DNA of 7,866 nt. It comes from Chlorobiota bacterium (GTDB lineage Bacteria > Bacteroidota > Ignavibacteria > Ignavibacteriales > Ignavibacteriaceae). The position numbers and the translations under genes are program-made. Under the pieces are notes generated by a model, which was given only the letters and a program-made list of their open reading frames with translations, had not been told where the DNA came from and ran no database searches. Within the stretch, counting starts at the first letter, position 1, and each line of letters starts with the position of its first letter. Below, piece after piece: positions 1-6,032 of this stretch. The stretch spans positions 1-7,866 of the forward strand of contig RHKR01000266.1 of NCBI GenBank assembly GCA_008363265.1, written 5' to 3'.

Positions 1-256
1 TGATCTTGTCGCCGACATATCCCAAGCGTGCAGCCGGTCCGTTAAGACAGATAATGCCGGAACCGCGTTCACCGGGTATGGTATATGTTTCAAGGCGGTT
101 TCCGTTATTAACGTTTACCACCTGCACTTTTTCGTAAGGTAGAATATCAGCTGCATCAAGAAGGTCTGTATCAACCGTCAGGCTGCCTTCATAATAAAGT
201 TCTGAAGCAGTTACCGTGGGTCTTTGGATCTTCGATTTACACATTTCTCTTAACAT
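1..256 (-). CDS. panD: Aspartate 1-decarboxylase PanD (3' end cut by window edge)
   Basis: PanD converts L-aspartate to beta-alanine for pantothenate and coenzyme A synthesis in the cytoplasm. It is made as a pro-enzyme that cuts itself to create a pyruvoyl cofactor. Translating the minus strand from the ATG at 254-256 gives 85 residues that match the family from the first residue. Gly24-Ser25 in the motif YYEGS is the self-cleavage site, with Ser25 becoming the pyruvoyl group. Lys9, Arg54, Thr57, Tyr58 and Asn72 fall at the positions known for the Escherichia coli active site, and GERGSG and [14 protein letters not shown] are family signatures. The family is usually about 115-127 residues, so roughly the last 30-40 lie beyond base 1. 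A GAGG stretch lies about 12 nt before the ATG, a rather long spacing. It follows the porQ-like gene on the same strand after a 75-bp AT-rich gap and may have its own promoter. The identification is firm. Confidence 0.95.
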   Translation of the reverse strand, partial: MLREMCKSKIQRPTVTASELYYEGSLTVDTDLLDAADILPYEKVQVVNVNNGNRLETYTIPGERGSGIICLNGPAARLGYVGDKI

Positions 257-279
257 TAAGAGCAAATTCCTCAATAATA

Positions 280-285
280 ATTATA
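280..285 (-). promoter_or_regulatory. Possible -10 element upstream of panD
   Basis: The AT-rich gap between porQ and panD (257-331) contains TATAAT on the minus strand about 24 nt before the panD ATG. A match to the Bacteroidota -7 pattern (TATCTTT) lies a little further upstream. No good -35 element stands at standard spacing, so this is only a candidate. No convincing hairpin terminator for porQ is visible in the gap. Confidence 0.25.
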
Positions 286-331
286 AAAAACTTCTAAAGA
301 TACTAATATATTTTCAAAAAATTTAGTTCCG

Positions 332-787
332 TTACAGTTCGGTGCTCACACCGATCCGGTGCAGGGCTCCGATCTCACCGTACGACGAAAAAGCATAGTC
401 GAAGAAGTAGCGGTCGATCTTCACTCCAAGCCCGGCATTGAACCCTGCGAGTCCCGCGAAATCCCCAACCTTAAGCTCTTTTCTCTTCTTGTTGTCATAT
501 CCGAGACGGAGCGTTAAAACCTTGCTGAGATAGAACTCGGTACCAAAACTGAAATACTCGAAACGCTTAAGTAATTGTTCCTGATCTTCATTTAGACGGT
601 GAAAATCGAGAAAAAGTTTTACCGGAAGGTGCTCAAGCCTTTTCGCGACACCAACACTGACATCGAAAGGAAGTTTTTCACTCACACCGTTGTATGTTGA
701 AAGTTGCCCGCCGATGCTGCTCATCGTCAGACCAACCGTCATCAACTGGGATGGAATGTAGTATTGAAGTCCCAGGTCAAATGCCAC
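332..787 (-). CDS. PorQ-like protein, C-terminal fragment
   Basis: This frame carries the rest of the barrel. Family-like sequence actually begins slightly upstream of the GTG at 785-787, at SSSGVAFD, so that GTG is an in-frame valine and not a real start. Recognisable PorQ stretches in order are AFDLGLQYYIPS, a GGQLSTYNGVSEKLPFDVSVG segment, RLEHLPVKLFLDFH, LSKVLTLRLGYDNKKRKELK and FAGLAGFNAGLGVKID. The protein ends FDYAFSSYGEIGALHRIGVS plus three residues, the usual final strand of an outer-membrane barrel. No ribosome-binding site or signal peptide precedes it, so it would not be made or exported on its own. It shows no decay beyond the junction: no further stops or gaps, which argues for a recent lesion or an assembly fault. 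Confidence 0.7.
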   Translation of the reverse strand: MAFDLGLQYYIPSQLMTVGLTMSSIGGQLSTYNGVSEKLPFDVSVGVAKRLEHLPVKLFLDFHRLNEDQEQLLKRFEYFSFGTEFYLSKVLTLRLGYDNKKRKELKVGDFAGLAGFNAGLGVKIDRYFFDYAFSSYGEIGALHRIGVSTEL

Positions 788-1182
788 ACCCGAAGAACTC
801 CTGCTGTTAAAGCCAGTTCGTTTACTCCGTAAGTTCCGCCTTTGTTCCCGAACTCATCAGCCTCAGTAAATGTACCGTAGTTGGCATACCTGACAGCCGC
901 AGCAAATCTTCCGATCCCCTCAAAGTTCCTGGAATAAGCCACACCAAAAAAGTTGATGTCGAGCAGATGCTTTACAAAATTGGCTGAAAAAGGTGAACCC
1001 TCAAGCTGACCTATCGCGGCCGGATTGTAGTGAATCACGTTCACATCACCGGAACCGGCAGTAAAGCTTCCCGCGAGCGCGGCAGCCCTCGGGCTGATGT
1101 CGACTCTCAGGAATTCATACGTGTTCTGGGCTTGCAGGGAAAGTGAGAAGATAGCTAATATTGAAAAGAGGAACCTTTTCAA
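742..1182 (-). CDS. PorQ-like protein, N-terminal fragment
   Basis: This frame encodes the exported N-terminal part. I chose the TTG at 1180-1182 as start: it gives MKRFLFSILAIF followed by SLSLQAQ, a clean signal peptide with probable cleavage near QA-QN. GGAG lies 6 nt upstream. The ATG further upstream (1207-1209) sits about where transcription would begin from the TATATTTG element. The mature part carries YEFLRVDISPRAAALAGS, GDVNVIHYNPAAIG, a KHLLDINFFG stretch and a YANYGTFTEADEFGNKGGTYG segment, all typical of PorQ. After NELALTAGV the frame leaves the family and reads about 15 unrelated residues to a stop at 742-744. That tail is an artefact of the frameshift. The fragment alone could not form the barrel. 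Confidence 0.7.
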   Translation of the reverse strand: MKRFLFSILAIFSLSLQAQNTYEFLRVDISPRAAALAGSFTAGSGDVNVIHYNPAAIGQLEGSPFSANFVKHLLDINFFGVAYSRNFEGIGRFAAAVRYANYGTFTEADEFGNKGGTYGVNELALTAGVLRVWHLTWDFNTTFHPS

Positions 1183-1188
1183 ATGTTT

Positions 1189-1192
1189 CTCC
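1189..1192 (-). promoter_or_regulatory. Shine-Dalgarno GGAG deciding the TTG start of porQ
   Basis: GGAG lies 6 nt upstream of the in-frame TTG at 1180-1182, which opens directly onto a signal peptide. This supports TTG over the upstream ATG codons as the translation start. Confidence 0.5.
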
Positions 1193-1213
1193 GGATAATT
1201 GATATACATTCCG

Positions 1214-1221
1214 CAAATATA
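1214..1221 (-). promoter_or_regulatory. Bacteroidota-type -7 promoter element upstream of porQ
   Basis: TATATTTG fits the TAnnTTTG -7 consensus known for Bacteroidota primary sigma factor promoters. Transcription would begin near 1207, giving a leader of about 25 nt before the TTG start and including its GGAG. A TTG is present upstream, but its spacing is longer than the usual 19-21 bp, so the -33 element is uncertain. The divergent gap 1183-1401 must also hold the promoter of the plus-strand pair. A weak candidate there is TTGAAA at 1333-1338 with TAAATT at 1355-1360. Confidence 0.45.
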
Positions 1222-1401
1222 AGAATTTCGTAAATCGATTTTACTCCAATAAAATTGCACTTTGCTTCCCTCCCGGGCGCATGACATGAAAAATAAATTG
1301 AAATTCACACCACTGTTATTATTCAGAATTCTTTGAAATTTCCCTCAATCCTCTTAAATTAAACCTGATTTTTGAGATTATTGTATCCCCTTGAAAAAAA
1401 T

Positions 1402-2391
1402 ATGAAACCCGGCTCCCAGAAACTCTTCAGAACACTCATACTGGTCGTTTTCACCGGACTGCTCGCCATATCCCCCGCGCAGGAGAGCAATGGCCTTAAA
1501 AAAGTGGTTCTGGCCCTCCACTGGCAGCCTCAGGCACAGTTCGCCGGCTATTACATGGCTCTCACCAAGGGTATCTATAAGAAATATGGCCTCGATGTTT
1601 CGATCAGACATACCGGATTCAAGGATAACGCCATCGACCTTCTCCGCACCGGTTCGGCTCATTTCATTACGAATTTCCTCTCAGGCTCTCTTGAAGAGTA
1701 CGAGAAGGGACTCAACTTGAGACTGATCGCCCAAACTTCACGCAAATCTGCGCTCACGATCGCCGGATTGAAATCCCGTGGAATCAAACAGCTCTCCGAC
1801 CTCAACAACAAGAAGATCGCCATATGGCAGGCAGGCTTCAGGGAACTCCCCCAGGCATTCCTTACGAAGTATGGCCTGAACTCACAGTTCGTGCCGGTGA
1901 GATCGACCGTGAATCTGTTTCTCATGGGTGGTGTTGATGCACAGGTGGTTATGGACTACAACGAGCTGAACAGCATTATTTTTTCAGGAGTCAAGGAGGA
2001 AGACCTGACCCTCTTCCGGATAGCAGAGTATGGCCTTAACGTCCCGGAAGACGGTATTTACTGCAGTGCTTCCTTCCTCGAAAAAAACAAGGGACTTGCT
2101 GAAAAATTTGTAAAGGCCACGATGGAAGGGTGGATCGAGGCTTTCAATAACAAGGAAGAGACGGTTGAATTCTGTGTTGACCTTAAAAGAAAGAACGGAC
2201 TTCAGGCAAACCGCGCCCACCAGATGCGGATGCTCAAAACAATGGAAGCGGTTATACAACCAAGGAACAATACACTGAACACCTACCTCGATCCGGGAAT
2301 GTTCAACCTCGCGATCCAGGTTCTCAAAGATGCTGGCAGGATCGAAGGGAACATTAAGTATTACAACTTCTATGTGCAGGTGGTAAAATGA
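1402..2391 (+). CDS. Exported NMT1/THI5-type substrate-binding protein, probable sensor partner
   Basis: This 329-residue protein belongs to the NMT1/THI5-like periplasmic binding fold, a two-lobed domain that holds small organic ligands. Residues 1-26 form a signal peptide: basic start, hydrophobic LILVVFTGLLAIS, probable cleavage after SPA. No lipobox cysteine is present, so it should be free in the periplasm. The mature start, LALHWQPQAQFAGYYMA at 37-53 followed by KGIYKKYGLDV, is the family signature. That form resembles the NMT1 domains found in hybrid sensor proteins. A second lobe follows from about SDLNNKKIAIWQAG. I preferred the ATG at 1402 to the in-frame TTG at 1372 because it begins right at the signal peptide; its Shine-Dalgarno is weak. 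The stop overlaps the receptor start as ATGA, so the two are translationally coupled. No permease or ATPase gene is adjacent, so a role in sensing is inferred. The ligand is unknown. Confidence 0.85.
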   Translation: MKPGSQKLFRTLILVVFTGLLAISPAQESNGLKKVVLALHWQPQAQFAGYYMALTKGIYKKYGLDVSIRHTGFKDNAIDLLRTGSAHFITNFLSGSLEEYEKGLNLRLIAQTSRKSALTIAGLKSRGIKQLSDLNNKKIAIWQAGFRELPQAFLTKYGLNSQFVPVRSTVNLFLMGGVDAQVVMDYNELNSIIFSGVKEEDLTLFRIAEYGLNVPEDGIYCSASFLEKNKGLAEKFVKATMEGWIEAFNNKEETVEFCVDLKRKNGLQANRAHQMRMLKTMEAVIQPRNNTLNTYLDPGMFNLAIQVLKDAGRIEGNIKYYNFYVQVVK

Positions 2392-4424
2392 TCAGAAGAT
2401 TCTCTGAACTCCCCCTGAATAAAAGGCTCTCCGGCTACATCATGCTTATCGCGCTGGGAATCCTGCTCGCAGTGTATCTCACGAACTATTTTGTATCCAA
2501 ATCGATCATACTCGACGGTATCGAGGATGACTCCCGCAACCTGGCGGAAGCCAAAGTGAATACAATGGAGACATTCATGACAGGGGTTGAGAAGATCCCT
2601 GAAGCGATCTCCAGTCTCGTTAAAAATTACCCCTACGACTCTGCGAGGGTGGCCACCGTCGTCAGGGAACTCCTCCGGAAGAACCCGGGAATATTCGGCA
2701 TGTGCATCGCTTATGAACCGGTTTTCAGACCCGATTCCACTCCTTTTGCACCCTACTTCTACCGTGACAAGGATATGATCTCATATACTGATCTTGCCAA
2801 GGATGAATACCGCTATGAGCACTGGGACTGGTACCAGATCCCCTACACGATCCGCAAGTCGCTTTGGTCCGAACCATATTACGACAAGGGCGGCGGCGAG
2901 AATTTGATGATCACTTACTCGGTGCCGATCATCGACTCAACTTCAGGCCGCGTTTTCGGAATTGTCACCGCTGACGTTGATCTTAAACTGCTGCGTGACA
3001 TCGTTTCACAGATCCGGATAAAGGAGAACGGCTTCGCTTTCGCGATCAGCCGCTTCGGTACTTTTATTTCTCACCGTAACAGCGACTATATTTTGAATGA
3101 GACGATATTCTCACTCGCGGAGTCGAAGGATGATGATGAACTCGAGCTGCTCGGGCAGAAGATGACCGGCGGTGAAAGCGGTTTTCAGGCTGTTGTCGAC
3201 CCCTCTTCAGGTGAGGATCACCGCCTCTATTTTATCCCCCTAAAATCGGCAGGATGGTCGGTCGGAATTATGATCCCTGAAACCGATCTTTTTTCCGGGC
3301 TTTATTTCCTGAGCAACATGATCCTGCTGGTCGGGTTTATCGGTGCATCCATCCTCGCGGTATTCATCTATTTTGTTATAGAAAAAACCACAAAACCTGT
3401 TTCCACCATCTCTGATGTGGTGGCACTCGTGGCCAACGGCAATCTAAAGGCCGCCGCAGCCAAACTCCAGCATGAGACTGCAAACCACAAGGACGTGGAT
3501 AATGAATCCGCTTCTTCACATGATGAAATAATCAAATTGTGGCACTACATCAGGAAAATGATTCTTGATCTGAGCGGTCTCTCAATAAGAATAAAGTCTG
3601 CGGGCAACTACCTTCATTCTTCTGCCGGAACGCTTTCAGACGCGGCAGCATTTCTGAACAATACATTCACGGAGCAGGATACCGCCAACAAGAATGTAAG
3701 ACACTATGGCGCCGAGATCGACCGGATAACCGTCTCCCTGGTCGAGAGTACCGAGAGACTCACCAACTCGGTTGAAGACACTGGCAACCTCATTATGGAT
3801 GGACAGACGAACATCGGTAATATTGGCAATTCGATCATCGAGATCAGCAGGTCGACAGGCTCGATCGTGCAAAAACTAAACAATATCAACAAACGTACGG
3901 CCAACATCTCCCGTGTGATCACGACGATCTCAAACATAGCCGACCGCACAAACCTTATCTCTCTAAACGCCGCGATCGAAGCCGAAAAAGCTGGTGACGC
4001 GGGAGCTGGATTCAAGGTGATCGCTGATGAAATAAAACGCCTCTCGGAGAATACATTTAACTCCCTCAACGAGATCGAGGAAATAATACAGGATGTGAAA
4101 GTTTCTGTTACAGACGGGGTGGATTCGGTTTCAAGGTATCATGAAAGGTCCCTCTCAGGCTTTAATGACATCCAGACGATGATCAACGATCTTAACGTGA
4201 TACTTGAGAAGAACAAGGAACTGATACCGCAGTTCGAGCTTTTCAGGAACGCGATGCGCACGGCTCAGGAAAGTGTGGCCGCGATCAATGGCAACCTTAT
4301 GGCAGTTGAAAAACTGAGTCAGGAAACGAAAACCGCGATCGGCAATCTGATCGAGGTTTCGGAGACAGTGAACGACGCCGTAACCTCACTCGAAGGTGAA
4401 GTTAACAAATTGATCACTGATTAG
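2388..4424 (+). CDS. dCache-HAMP methyl-accepting chemotaxis-like receptor
   Basis: This 678-residue inner-membrane receptor has a first membrane helix at about 14-36 and a periplasmic dCache domain at about 40-300. A second helix follows at about 309-331, then a HAMP-like linker at about 336-395 and a long helical cytoplasmic domain. The Cache core shows HWDWYQIP (145-152), WSEPYYDKGGG (160-170), TYSVP and GIVTADVDL (191-199). This subtype is also seen in phosphatase and GGDEF sensors. The signalling hairpin tip is TNLISLNAAIEAEKAG with Asn527 and Glu531, then GAGFKVIADEIKRLS. Leu, Asn and Glu of the CheA/CheW contact region are kept, but the usual Arg equivalents of Tsr R388 and R394 are Lys and Ala. 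The HAMP carries an extra stretch of about 14 residues before DEI. No CheR-binding pentapeptide ends the protein. AGGTGG lies 4 nt before the ATG. Its output, chemotaxis or another pathway, is unknown; no che genes are nearby. Confidence 0.85.
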   Translation: MIRRFSELPLNKRLSGYIMLIALGILLAVYLTNYFVSKSIILDGIEDDSRNLAEAKVNTMETFMTGVEKIPEAISSLVKNYPYDSARVATVVRELLRKNPGIFGMCIAYEPVFRPDSTPFAPYFYRDKDMISYTDLAKDEYRYEHWDWYQIPYTIRKSLWSEPYYDKGGGENLMITYSVPIIDSTSGRVFGIVTADVDLKLLRDIVSQIRIKENGFAFAISRFGTFISHRNSDYILNETIFSLAESKDDDELELLGQKMTGGESGFQAVVDPSSGEDHRLYFIPLKSAGWSVGIMIPETDLFSGLYFLSNMILLVGFIGASILAVFIYFVIEKTTKPVSTISDVVALVANGNLKAAAAKLQHETANHKDVDNESASSHDEIIKLWHYIRKMILDLSGLSIRIKSAGNYLHSSAGTLSDAAAFLNNTFTEQDTANKNVRHYGAEIDRITVSLVESTERLTNSVEDTGNLIMDGQTNIGNIGNSIIEISRSTGSIVQKLNNINKRTANISRVITTISNIADRTNLISLNAAIEAEKAGDAGAGFKVIADEIKRLSENTFNSLNEIEEIIQDVKVSVTDGVDSVSRYHERSLSGFNDIQTMINDLNVILEKNKELIPQFELFRNAMRTAQESVAAINGNLMAVEKLSQETKTAIGNLIEVSETVNDAVTSLEGEVNKLITD

Positions 4425-5262
4425 TTGACGATTTTCTTTCTTTGGCTTTCTGCTCGATTATCGCCGCCACACCGGGATATTTAAGCAGCACAGAGTTGAA
4501 TGCATACTTGTCGAGGGAGTAGGTCTCGGAATAGGTTAACGACCTTATAGTTGCGTTCCGTTGCGTCTGCTCAAAAAGTGCCATCTCGCCGAAAAAATCC
4601 CCCGGTTTCAGTGTCGCGATCTTACCGTCCTTTTGTCTGATAACCTCAAGCTCACCCGACAGCAGAAAATACATCTTGTCTCCCTCCTCCCCTTCCTCAA
4701 ATATGGTGTCGTTGGGGATGAATATCTCGGTTTCAAGCTCAGTCGCAATATCTTTTATCAGATTCTCCGGTGACTCGGTCAGCGCGGGGATCATCCTTAT
4801 AACCTCTTGCTTAAGACTTACCTGCACATCATGCTTCAGTGAGGCCGGAAGTGTGGCCAAGAGAGCCTGTTCATCGCTACCCGAGTAGCTGCGTGAGTAA
4901 ATATAGTCGTAATAGTCCCTGATCCTTTTCTGCAGTTCCGGCGGCAGGCCCCTGTTGCTTACGATCGTTTTCAGGCGTTCCATGTTATCGTGGTAGAACT
5001 GCTCAACGGAGTCCCGCTTCGAAAGAATGCTCGCCACGTTACCGATCAGCCAGCCGTAAATACCCACCCCGAACATCATCACCACCATCGAGTAGATCAT
5101 CTGTCCGCGGGTTTCTGCAGTATAGTCACCAAATCCCACTGTTGTGAGTGTTTGTATCGTCCAATACAATGCCTCGATGTAGAGAGTGGCTCCGTCGATG
5201 TCCCGGCGCGGGGGTTCAAGAAGAATCCATCCGCAGGCAAGCCAGTGAGCTGCGAGAGTCAT
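4414..5262 (-). CDS. Cyclic-nucleotide-gated channel, pore and cyclic-nucleotide-binding fragment
   Basis: This frame holds the rest of the channel. The ATG at 5260-5262 lies inside helix S5 and is probably not a true start; the frame is open upstream to 5319. In order it shows S5 (AAHWLACGWILLEPP), a pore helix with the potassium selectivity filter TVGFGD at 5125-5142, and S6 (MMFGVGIYGWLIGNVASI). A C-linker follows with PPELQKRIRDYYDYIYSRSY and LPASLKHDVQ, then a cyclic-nucleotide-binding domain from about ENLIKDI. The phosphate-binding cassette at 4549-4593 reads FGEMALFEQTQRNAT. Glu should bind the ribose hydroxyl and Arg the cyclic phosphate. The next residue is Asn, where SthK has Thr and Crp has Ser. 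The 3' end overlaps the convergent receptor gene by 11 bp, leaving no room for a terminator between them. Confidence 0.75.
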   Translation of the reverse strand: MTLAAHWLACGWILLEPPRRDIDGATLYIEALYWTIQTLTTVGFGDYTAETRGQMIYSMVVMMFGVGIYGWLIGNVASILSKRDSVEQFYHDNMERLKTIVSNRGLPPELQKRIRDYYDYIYSRSYSGSDEQALLATLPASLKHDVQVSLKQEVIRMIPALTESPENLIKDIATELETEIFIPNDTIFEEGEEGDKMYFLLSGELEVIRQKDGKIATLKPGDFFGEMALFEQTQRNATIRSLTYSETYSLDKYAFNSVLLKYPGVAAIIEQKAKERKSSTNQ

Positions 5263-5279
5263 CCAAAAAAGAAAGAAAA

Positions 5280-5609
5280 CTATATAGAGGGTGTCGTTGC
5301 GTCTGAGGTTCCGAGAAGTTCATAAGGTATCACTGCAAGAATATCGACTGCAAGCCACCTCCTCTTGCTACCGATCCCCATTTCCCTCGAAAGTGTGCCG
5401 ATCTCTCCCTTCTCAGTCCGGTATATCTGATAATTCGCGATCAGGTCCCAGCCGTTGATCAGCAGACTCGCGAACATAAGTACCAGCGATATCCTGCTGT
5501 CAAAATTACCAACCACCATCAGTGGGTAATAGACAGATGTGACAATGGCGAGGAGCGATACCAGGATCATTCTCAGAACGGTAACGGGATATGAGGCAGG
5601 TCCAAACAT
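5280..5609 (-). CDS. Cyclic-nucleotide-gated channel, N-terminal S1-S3 fragment
   Basis: This 109-residue product starts at the ATG at 5607-5609, with AAGG about 8 nt upstream. Hydrophobic segments are S1 at about 9-33, S2 at about 39-60 with Asp55, and S3 at about 84-99 with the family motif AVDILAVIPYELL. The S2-S3 loop is basic and hydrophilic (YRTEKGEIGTLSREMG). After ELLGTSD the frame gives a few unrelated residues and a stop, just where the arginine-rich S4 should begin. With no pore or ligand domain, the fragment has no evident function alone. It was identified only by reading it together with the downstream frame. Confidence 0.65.
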   Translation of the reverse strand: MFGPASYPVTVLRMILVSLLAIVTSVYYPLMVVGNFDSRISLVLMFASLLINGWDLIANYQIYRTEKGEIGTLSREMGIGSKRRWLAVDILAVIPYELLGTSDATTPSI

Positions 5610-5618
5610 TTTGTTGCC

Positions 5619-6032
5619 TTACGAATTGAGGAATTCTTCGAGTAAAACCGCCGCGGCAAATTTATCAACGAGACCCTTGTCGCGCCGCTTCGATTTTTTT
5701 GCCACGGAACTTATTATTCTTTCGCTTGCAATCGATGAAGAGTATCTTTCATCAACAAGTTCTACATCAACCCCGCTGCGGCCACGTAACGATGCCGCAA
5801 ACTTTTCTATCACGTCGGAGAGTACCGTCTTGCTGCCGTCACCGTTGAGGGGATAACCGACGAGAACCTTGTCAACATTCTTCTCATTGATCAGTGTCAG
5901 AATCTTTTCAACGAGGTCTCCCCTGTTCTCCCAGGTGTCAAAAGGGATCGCGAGGATCTTCATCGGATCCGAGAGCGCCAATCCGATCCTCTTTGTTCCG
6001 TAATCGATCGCGAGCACCCTCGTTCCCTCCAC
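5619..6032 (-). CDS. ruvX: Pre-16S rRNA nuclease / Holliday junction resolvase-like RuvX (YqgF)
   Basis: RuvX/YqgF is a small RNase H-fold nuclease. It is linked to maturation of the 16S rRNA 5' end and, in some bacteria, to Holliday junction cleavage. The 137-residue product is the usual length. It carries VLAIDYGTKRIGLALSD (about 6-22, with the first catalytic Asp), VGYPLNGDGS, ELVDERYSS with its acidic pair, and DKFAAAVLLEEFL with the last catalytic Asp. The start is the GTG at 6030-6032, whose first base is the last base of the rel TAG stop, so translation is coupled. GAGG lies 7 nt before it. A second GTG at 6015-6017, five codons in and preceded by GGAGGG, could be the true start and would give MLAIDYGT. 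The channel gene follows after 9 nt. The family call is firm; the exact start is open. Confidence 0.93.
   Translation of the reverse strand: MEGTRVLAIDYGTKRIGLALSDPMKILAIPFDTWENRGDLVEKILTLINEKNVDKVLVGYPLNGDGSKTVLSDVIEKFAASLRGRSGVDVELVDERYSSSIASERIISSVAKKSKRRDKGLVDKFAAAVLLEEFLNS

Larger units (their letters stand above)
332..1182 (-). pseudogene. porQ-like type IX secretion outer-membrane protein gene, disrupted by internal deletion and frameshift
   Basis: The two reading frames together make one PorV/PorQ-family beta-barrel protein. In the type IX system of Bacteroidota, PorQ sits in the outer membrane and helps anchor or modify secreted cargo; that role is family knowledge, not seen here. 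The upstream frame gives the signal peptide and first third, ending its family-like part at NELALTAG. The other frame resumes at SSSGVAFDLGLQYY and runs to a natural stop. The span of 851 nt is not a multiple of three. As I recall the family, about 25-30 residues (roughly two barrel strands) lie between these two motifs, and here there are almost none. The lesion is therefore a deletion that also shifts frame, not a single-base slip. The junction lies around 793-806, within CAGCAGGAGTTCTT read on the minus strand. Adding the missing part back would give a normal length of about 310 residues. An assembly collapse would look the same. Confidence 0.75.
4414..5609 (-). pseudogene. SthK-like cyclic-nucleotide-gated potassium channel gene, disrupted by deletion of the S4 region and frameshift
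   Basis: Two minus-strand frames make up one six-helix channel with a C-linker and cyclic-nucleotide-binding domain, close in plan to SthK of Spirochaeta thermophila. The first frame covers S1-S3 and stops at 5280-5282. The second is open from 5319 and becomes family-like at LRRNDTLYIVFFLFWM, the start of S5. In SthK about 35-40 residues, holding S4 and the S4-S5 linker, lie between the equivalents of IPYELL and FFLFWM; here only a handful remain. The span is 1196 nt, about 399 codons and not a multiple of three. Adding about 30 residues gives the SthK length of about 430. The junction is near 5302-5309 (ACCTCAGA on the minus strand). The gene starts 9 nt after ruvX, so it is the last member of the rel-ruvX run. 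As written it cannot make a working channel; an assembly collapse is the main alternative. Confidence 0.78.

Noticed and set aside
257..331. Rho-independent terminator after porQ
   Set aside because: The gap is AT-rich with A/T runs but no GC-bearing hairpin that I can trace.
742..860. Programmed frameshift or translational bypass in porQ
   Set aside because: No slippery heptamer or hairpin is evident at the junction, and the family segment is absent from the DNA, so no recoding could supply it.
1183..1308. Extension of the porQ frame up to the codon at 1306-1308 or the ATG at 1207-1209
   Set aside because: It adds about 42 residues unlike any signal peptide and runs across the TATATTTG promoter element. 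The TTG at 1180-1182 has GGAG upstream and opens straight onto a signal peptide.
1372..1401. TTG at 1372 as start of the binding protein
   Set aside because: It would put ten extra residues before an otherwise clean signal peptide and has no better ribosome-binding site than the ATG at 1402.
1378..2259. Antisense and other-frame open reading frames inside the binding protein, receptor, Rel and channel genes
   Set aside because: They resemble no known family, have no ribosome-binding sites, and lie within genes with clear domain matches.
5262..5320. Programmed ribosomal frameshift joining the two channel frames, helped by the T-rich tract near 5265-5280
   Set aside because: The tract lies after the point where family similarity switches frame, and a frameshift cannot restore the missing S4 residues.
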